Shown here: piece by piece, positions 20,202-26,748 of the stretch
How the letters are laid out: the number at the start of each line of letters is the position of its first letter
Position numbering within the stretch: position 1 is the first letter of the stretch
Assembly: GCA_015657535.1 (NCBI GenBank)
Contig: JADHZB010000110.1
Coordinates: 1-26,748, forward strand
Direction of reading: 5' to 3'
DNA length: 26,748 bases
Source of the DNA: Nephromyces sp. MM_2019
Lineage: Eukaryota; Apicomplexa; Aconoidasida; Nephromycida
Position numbers and translations under genes: made by a program
Notes under the pieces: generated by a model
Seen by the model: the letters and a program-made list of their open reading frames with translations, nothing else
Databases searched by the model: none
What the model was told of the DNA's origin: nothing

Positions 20202-20924
20202 GCAGAGCTTATTAGTAGATTATGAACAAAAAAGAAGCAAGGGAAGAAAAATAGTAGTTTTTAGCTCATGCAGATTATGTGGCATGCCGAAAGTTTATGC
20301 GATAGTTGCAGGAGGCTGGCAGAACACTTCTGTTCTTGTCCATAAAAAATCTCAAGGTAGAATTAGCGACGGTTGTTGCCGCCAGTTTCGAAGTTTCAAC
20401 CAGGTGTGTGCTCTGTGAGAAGTTAAGGCATAATTCATTTGTAAGATAGGGCAAGAGGTAGTAGGATCTCAAGGCGAAAGCAACGAGCTCCTGATGAGTG
20501 CCATACTTTATATTATCACGGAACTAGGATATGGGTAAACTATATTCGTCGTTTTTACTTCTTTGTTTTTCATCTTGGTTTTAAGTGGGTATGCACGGAA
20601 CTGAGTACTTTCTTGTATATCTATAACAGCTGGAAAGGCCACCGGGAACAGATTTTCCCTGGATAAACATAATTCTTAAGCGCCCTGCTATCTAAAAACG
20701 CGATGATAGCAGAGAGCTTCAGCCAAGAGGAGGAGTGATAATTCGAAGTGAAACCAAGATCCACGCACTTTGGAGGGAGGATGGTGAGATAACGCTAAGC
20801 CTTCGTGGCGGTTAAGAAGCTTCTGGGGGGTGGGTGCAAAGTTCTTTGGAATGACTGTATGGACAGATAATACTCCTGGGGGGATATCAAATGCTCGTAT
20901 TGGCATTACGAGCATTCATAAAGC
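20202..20924. other. 3' flank of the subtilase gene
   Basis: Probable 3' UTR and downstream DNA. It contains two good splice acceptors (TTTTCATCTTGGTTTTAAG ending at 20585, and TATCTATAACAG ending at 20629) that could pair with a GTAAGT overlapping the stop codon. Frames of 60-75 codons on both strands at 20688-21018 overlap and have no family features. Confidence 0.45.
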
Positions 20925-21100
20925 TAAGATACCACGAGGGTACGCTGAAGGAACGAACATACTACAAGCGTGGTTGGAGGTGCTGAAACACTCTAATAAG
21001 ATAGATCGAAGTAGCTAAGATACTACGAGGGTAGCATCCAGCAGAGAAGATACTACGAGTTTAGATTGAAGCAGCTAGCACAGTCTACGAGGGTTTCAGG
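20925..21100 (+). repeat. Degenerate repeat AAGATACTACGAGGGTA
   Basis: Imperfect copies occur at about 20927, 21018, 21046 and 21080, mixed with AGTAGCTAAG and AGCAGCTAG strings related to the GTAGCTAGA cores elsewhere in the window. Confidence 0.55.
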
Positions 21101-22800
21101 GAATCAAAAAGATAGCTAAATAAAGTGGGTTTATATATAACAAAAAGAGGGTCAAGTTACTCTGTAGGGGTTGCCATTGAGGATACTCGCATACGTGTGT
21201 GAGACTATAAGAGTACGTGTCTGATTTTTCAGCTTAAACTGCAAGAAGTGTTAAAAAAGCATCTGGAAATTAAAAGCAGCGTCTGGAAATTTACTCTATG
21301 AGTCAACCAAACTGAAGGATTCATATAAACTTATTGTTCTCAGCTACAGTTATGATAACTCATGAATCGATCCAAAAATGATTCAAAGCTGCGCATTGAA
21401 CGGGAGAACTTAGTGCATTTAAAGCCACTTTAAGCCGATGAAAGAAAAAGTTATAAACACATGCAAACAGGCTAGAATTCCCCTAAATTCTTTTATGCAG
21501 CCCGAAGGTGTATGGCACTGTGTGCGATAGTTACTCTGCCGGTGATTCAAGCAAGAAAACAGGCAAATCTGCATGATATCAGATCTAACTCCAAGTCTAT
21601 ACACAAGTTGAAACTTTGATAGAAAGCAGGAAATCTCAAGTGATACCCACCTTCTTCACCCAAGATGTAGCAAAGCACACACGTAAACACACGCTTTAAA
21701 AGGGAAAAACTGCAGAAGCACTACTAGAAGCCAATGAGCACTCAGAGCGCTGCGATTCTTAATCATAATGCTCGGTTAGGCAAAACACAAAGCGATGAAA
21801 CAATGTTTTTTTTCACTCATCTTCGGCTCTTTTTTCCTGCGTTGAATCATTGAAAAGCAGCTTTGCAATAGTTCCAGCTTTTCTTAAGAGAGTGATATAG
21901 ATATATGCATACACACACTAATTTATAAAATGTTTTAATTGCTTATTGAAGACATTGAAAAGGTCGGTAGATTTAGGGCAGAAAAAAGAATCTGTTTATA
22001 AAAATTGGGGTTTTTAAAGTGCAGTAATACAGTGCACACACGCGGCCAAAACAAGAAGATACGCTGCATCCGTGTTAGCATATTTATATACGTTCAATTA
22101 AACTTAGAAAGAGTTCTAAAGCCGGGAGAGAAGAATGAATTCTCTGAAGTAAGAAAAGACTCACACAATCCTGGAGAAACAAGTGTGCGGAAGGACAATG
22201 ATATGCATGGCTATTGCACTGCGCTGAAGATACCTATATTATGTATAACATACTTGCGAACAAGATGTGCAAATTGAGGTGTACTTACACCTGTTAGGAT
22301 TCGTGTGGCCACCGTAATTCAAGATATTTCAGCGTAAGGCACAAGAAATGTAAATAAGCAATTTTATTAGGGCTTAGGGTTCCACTCAGAATAAAGTAAA
22401 ATGCTAAAATTGAAGAGATCATTACGAATGATGAGAGTGTGCACGCAGGCCTCTATAGACCCTACATGAAGTCATTTGAGCGAGAAGTGCTTTTAGAGAA
22501 CACACAAAAGTAGAGGTGTGCGTCTTTGGACTGTTAGAATACATGCTGCATCCAAGTCTTTTTTTGGCAGTCGAGCAGAGAATGACGTGAAAACTAATGG
22601 GTACAAAACAGCTCTGAAGAAGACAGACGCCATGCACAGAGCTTCTTCTTCATATATTTTGAACGAATAATCTGATGATAGTCTTACTAGCTTCTCCTGC
22701 TTGAGAAGGGTAAAAGCATGAGTAAAGAACAGTTAAGCACATTCATTCTAACACGACGTATCTACCTCATAGGGAAAACAACAGGAAGTAAGAAAATAAG
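21101..22800. other. Gap with no recognisable gene
   Basis: AT-rich DNA. The longest frame (22005-22277, plus strand) is 90 codons, hydrophilic, without splice context or a recognisable motif. I see no RNA gene or repeat. Confidence 0.5.
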
Positions 22801-22838
22801 AGGATAAACGAAAAATTCCTTAAGATGCAGCGAAAAGG

Positions 22839-23060
22839 AACGAAAGTACTAAACGAAAGAGAGCAAAAGAAGAAGAAGAAGAAGAACGAAAGCACTAAAT
22901 GAAGAAGAGCAAAAGAGGAAGAAGCAAGAGAAGAGCAAAATGAAGGGAAAGAGGAACAAAAGAAAAAGAGGGAAAAAGAAATTGAGGTAGAAAGAAACTA
23001 CGAAAAATAGAGGGATAAAGAAGAAGGAAAGGCAGAAATGAGATAGAAGACGATAATGTA
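22839..23060 (+). repeat. Purine-rich tract with a tandem 46-base repeat
   Basis: About 220 bases of nearly pure A/G, including GAAGAAGAAG. AACGAAAG starts at 22839 and 22885 and begins two similar 46-base copies (AACGAAAGYACTAAAYGAA...AGAGCAAAAGA). The minus-strand frames through it, rich in Phe, Leu and Ser, are artefacts of composition. Confidence 0.75.
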
Positions 23061-24080
23061 ATAGAAGAGACAAACAAAAATATATTCCCTAAAGAGTAGA
23101 CTCTGAAGAAGCTGATAATGAAGAATAGTTTAAGTGAAGCTCTCAACCGAAATTTAAGCTACTCATGCTTCTGGATAGCTTACAAGCGTATGTACACCAC
23201 AAACTTGTCCGTACTTCATTTGAATATATCTGAAGAAGCTACAATGTCAAATACAGCCCCTTATTGAAAACTATCAAAGTCGTGATGGGTGTGTAAGTAC
23301 ACTACCTGCAAAAGATAAGATCGTTAAAAGTCAAATAACATGAAAATTTCGCTGGTAATTAGCGTTTAGCGGATAAACACACCAAAGAAATATAAAGAGA
23401 AAACATATGCACACAATATGCCTCAGCCAATTAGTCTAAATGGTGTGCAAAAAATGCACCGAAAAATTCTTCTCGTTGAAGGTATAAACGCGTAAGCTGG
23501 AGTTCTCCCATCACTTCAAGAAATAGGAAAAGAGAAAAGCTCATCTTTTTTCACTATATGGAGATAAACCCTAGTTCTGCGTCTCCAAGAAGCGAGATCC
23601 AGGCTGTACATACATTGAAGTATTGAGACAAGTCTACATGACTAGTAGATATGTGCGGTAACAATAATAGGTGGAGGGTATTTCTCGTTTTGTCTGTGTT
23701 GAGTAGAGACACGCGATGGAAATCATGGGTAGCAGGTGTGTCTCTTTTTATGGAGAAAACGCTAGAAATTATATTAAAATTGGGTGTATGTACACTCAAA
23801 TATGCCTGATACCATATTTATATATCATGAGACAACAGTTTAGTAACGGAAGTTCTCTCATAGATAACTAAAAAGTTGAGGATTAAAAAAGCCATCAGAG
23901 TTCAGCATGCTTATCAAACCTATTAATGAGGGCACACACATAGAATTATAACATAGAAGAACGCTATATACACACATGCAAGTACTCAGGCGCACACACT
24001 AAATATCGCAAGCAAAAGATAAGCACCTACAAACAAAAAATCAAGCAGTCACATGCCCTGTGAAAGCACCTTTTTAGAAT
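23061..24080. other. Gap with no recognisable gene
   Basis: AT-rich DNA without a conserved coding segment. A minus-strand frame of 81 codons (23554-23799) has mixed composition but no motif or splice context that I can support. Confidence 0.45.
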
Positions 24081-24084
24081 TAAG

Positions 24085-24365
24085 AACTGTAAAGCACACA
24101 CAGACAACCACACACGCTAAGAACACACAGAATCACACACACGCAATCATCCACCATAGGGATAAGCTGATTTTCTGTAAATACCAGGATAGTAGAGGAG
24201 GGAAGAAGTATTTCTCATCCACATCAAAACCTTCAATTTACTGAGGCTTAATCTTGGTGGAACCTGAATTCCATGCTCTAAAAAGACGCAAACCAACACA
24301 CAAGTCACACAAGCAGATGCACATAGCCATATACTCACACACCCACGCACACACAAACACACTAG
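24085..24365 (+). repeat. CA-rich tracts
   Basis: Two CA-rich blocks, 24090-24150 and 24295-24362, with ACACAC runs separated by about 140 bases of ordinary sequence. Frames on both strands reflect the repeat. Confidence 0.7.
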
Positions 24366-24955
24366 TATTTTCCCACATATTTCAAACACCTCAAAACTCG
24401 CGCTTGGAAGAGTGTGCAAAATCACTAAACGCACGATGAATCAACAAGCTAGCTGGGAGCATTAATCGTCACATTTCACATAACAACGCCCTACACACAC
24501 AGATTTTAAAGATATATAGATAGAAACCCGCAAACCAACCTGTACACCAGCGCAAATAGCAAACCCTAATACACACACAGTAAGTCAAACACATTAAACA
24601 ACACACAAAAAACGCACCAAAAAAACACATAATCGCGCACACAACACACCACACGATTTTCTTTCAAACTAATGCTATTACTAGCCTTCTCTTAAGATAG
24701 CCTGCTGCCTCCTTAAACATTCAAGGAAGCTTGAAATTTTGATCAGACCTAGTCCAAAGCCATAACCTAGGGATAAGGAATGGCCTAAAGATCCCAAGGG
24801 AAGAAAAACACATGCACACACGATATATTGAGCGCTACGTGAAAGCCTCATATTAGCAGCCAAAAGAGGTAGGGTATAATACGTTTACTATACATTGCTT
24901 GAAAAAGCAAAATCCTTCCACTAAGCTTTGAAAATCCAGAGTTTTCAAAGAAAAA
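24366..24955. other. Gap with scattered CA runs and no gene
   Basis: AT- and CA-rich sequence; short CA runs at about 24490-24500 and 24570-24650. A 60-codon minus-strand frame (24681-24863) is not repeat-derived but has no recognisable feature. Confidence 0.45.
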
Positions 24956-24959
24956 CGAA

Positions 24960-25430
24960 AAGATATGAAATAATGTGCACACACGCACACACCACCAGTT
25001 GTGTGTGTACTCCCGAAGATCCAGATAAACACGCACACACACAAGCAAATTTATATTCAGGTAAAAGCATTTAGGCACCCATGCACTCAAATCAAGAGAC
25101 CAAAAAAGTTCACATATAGCAATAGATGCACACCTAAACATAAAACTACACACACAGCCACACACACAAAATTTCGCACCCAAATTTACACACCTCATAC
25201 TAGAGGCACTCCAATGTACACACATATCCACACATAAACTCAAATATACACACATATCCACAAAAAAAACCCACATATACACCCATAGACAGACACATAC
25301 CCACACACGCACTCACATACCCACACACACACTCACATACCCACACACACACACAAACACACACATACCCACACACACACAAACACACCCACACACACAC
25401 ACAAACACACACACACACACACCCTTCAAC
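24960..25430 (-). repeat. Long CA/TG repeat tract downstream of the minus-strand gene
   Basis: About 470 bases dominated by CACACA, CATACC and CACATA steps on the plus strand, purest at 25300-25423. On the minus strand this is a TG tract that starts about 40 bases after the stop codon at 25462-25464. It resembles the TG arrays after the serine-rich and V-ATPase genes. Confidence 0.85.
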
Positions 25431-25461
25431 ATACATAAAAAAGCCACGCATCCCGCCAAAA

Positions 25462-26352
25462 CTAACGTCCAGAAGTTACGACTCCAGCGAGCATCCGTAA
25501 GCTAGCAACTTCAGAGTTTACCAAATAAACTGCATTGCCCGTCACAACTGCTTGATAGGCGAGTACCCTCTTGTGTGCAGCCTTTTCTTCCAAACTAAAT
25601 GAAAAGGCATTTTTAAGGGTATCGGAAAAGAAGGGATGTACAGACACTCTCTTCCCTCCTCCTGCGTCATTAGCTTCTGCTCCTTCTTTCTCTTCTTGAT
25701 TAGCTACTTCTTCTTCTCCCCCCCCCCCTCCTTCTTCTTCTTCTTCTTCTAGTTTAATCACTCTAGCCAATTCCGTAATAGCATCAGAAGAAGGCGACTT
25801 TTTTAAATTTCCCGGGAAAGTGATGAAATCTTCATCATCTGAGAGAAGAGGGTTTACTAAAGCAAACGAGGGATTGTGTGCTTTACGAGACTTATCTGAG
25901 TAAGCCGAAGAATGCAACATCCTCACTTCCTTAAGGCGTGGCTCCACAAGGAGGAGGGAAGGAGTTGAAGATCCAGATGGTCTCTTTGAGGTATAGCTGC
26001 CGTTAAAAAGGCTTGAGAAAGAGGAGGCTTTTTTTGGGGTTTCTGGAGGGGCAACACACACACAGATATAGCTCAGAGAAGCAAGCATAGATCAGAAAAA
26101 GAGGCTTGAAAAACAAGCTAGCACACAAGCTTCCTCAATATAGTACAGGTAAGAAAAATATGCAGCGATTACCACAATAGCAGCCAATAGATAAAGGTAG
26201 CAAAGCAAAAAGTCACACACACACATATATACATATACTGGAAGAAGCAGTAAGCATGCTTTTCAGCCTAGTAAATCACTAGACATAATCCATAGGACGC
26301 TTACCCTTTGATACTGAAGTATATCCCCGCATAACATCACCAGGAGGGATAG
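25462..26352 (-). CDS. Unrecognised gene, last two exons only; acidic low-complexity C-terminal part
   Basis: Two exons can be supported on the minus strand: 26352-26305 (48 bases, acceptor GTGCACACAG, donor GTAAGC) and 26042-25462 (acceptor TTGCCCCTCCAG). Joining them in phase 1 gives IPPGDVMRGYTSVSK|E followed by 192 codons and a stop, about 208 residues. The second exon begins ETPKKASSFSSLFNG, then a basic/Ser-rich stretch, DDEDFITFPGN, a six-Glu, five-Gly, three-Glu run (nt 25700-25755), and a better-folded end (KRVLAYQAVVTGNAVYLV, then ASLRMLAGVV). No known domain is recognisable, and there is no signal or membrane segment in this part. The 5' exons lie further right or outside the window. 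The splice sites on both sides of the short exon and the non-repeat composition support a real gene; the exact exon set is inferred. Confidence 0.65.
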
Positions 26353-26748
26353 CTGTGTGCACACATAAAAACGCTAATATAGGCAACCTAAAGTGCTTGA
26401 AAAGATGCAGAAAAGAGCGTAAATCCGACAAAAAAAGATGAAAAAGCTGGTATCTCTGGCAGGAAAATTTACACACTTAAAACATCAAACTCTTTGCTCC
26501 AGCCTGTTTGCTCACAAAGCTTATAGAATATATGCTTAATCAACTCTAAAAACACTATAAAACTCTTTCAAGCTTCTATGAACACTGTAGCGTTAGCACT
26601 ATATAACACACACAAGTTAGAAAAAATAAAAACCTAATCTACTTGAACTATATGAGCCTTAGTATCGCCCGTCAAGCACCCCCCTTATTGTAGCAGACAC
26701 ACAAAAGCACCGAACTCTACCACATATCACCCAATCTCTGAACGCCAC
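26353..26748. other. Probable upstream intron or flank of the minus-strand gene
   Basis: AT-rich. On the minus strand a pyrimidine-rich stretch runs up to the acceptor at 26353. A further acceptor-like TTTTCCTGCCAG lies near 26458, but no following exon in a compatible frame is convincing. Confidence 0.4.

Noticed and set aside
21779..21832. Search for a CRISPR array, operon or insertion sequence in the gene-poor right half
   Set aside because: The DNA is eukaryotic nuclear in character; no spaced identical repeats, transposase motif or terminal inverted repeats were seen.
22849..23146. Minus-strand frames rich in Phe, Leu and Ser resembling a membrane protein
   Set aside because: They are the complement of a purine tract; the hydrophobicity is compositional, and two overlapping frames show it equally.
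24848..25451. Minus-strand frames of Cys/Val/Trp alternation
   Set aside because: Translation of the CA/TG tract after the right-hand gene.

Overview
The window looks like nuclear DNA of an alveolate eukaryote, most likely an apicomplexan. The V-ATPase B protein it encodes reads very close to apicomplexan versions. Its genes are split by GT-AG introns of about 260-1050 bases, the subtilisin-like protease has the architecture of parasite SUB-type enzymes, and the spaces between genes are filled with TG/CA-rich DNA and minisatellites. The genus cannot be named from sequence alone.

Layout from left to right. (1) 2-3685, plus strand: the 3' part of a long, serine-rich, low-complexity protein that I do not recognise; it runs off the left edge. 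(2) 3686-6231: a gap between convergent genes, with a TTCTTGAGTGTGTG array just after the stop, a 19-base array, a GT tract and a regular 20-base array. (3) 6232-8682, minus strand: a complete three-exon gene for V-type proton ATPase subunit B (505 residues). (4) 8683-12922: a divergent gap with pyrimidine-rich leaders at both ends, a doubtful minus-strand terminal exon (9365-9615) and three repeat tracts. (5) 12923-20201, plus strand: a six-exon subtilisin-like serine protease (1010 residues from the longest start). It has a signal sequence, a long acidic pro-region with a six-cysteine repeat, a candidate I9-type inhibitor segment, and the full Asp/His/Asn/Ser catalytic set. (6) 20202-25461: mostly featureless DNA with a purine-rich repeat and long CA tracts. 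(7) 25462-26352, minus strand: the last two exons of an unrecognised gene with an acidic stretch; its 5' part lies beyond what can be defined here.

The genes do not form a pathway or an operon. V-ATPase B is housekeeping: vacuolar or endosomal acidification. The protease is a secretory-pathway enzyme whose substrates cannot be inferred. All exon joins come from reading frames, splice-site consensus and family conservation, not from transcript data. The observations most worth checking are the exact 23-residue cysteine repeat in the protease pro-region, two places where its splicing is ambiguous, and the TG-rich tract lying on the sense strand just after the stop of three genes.
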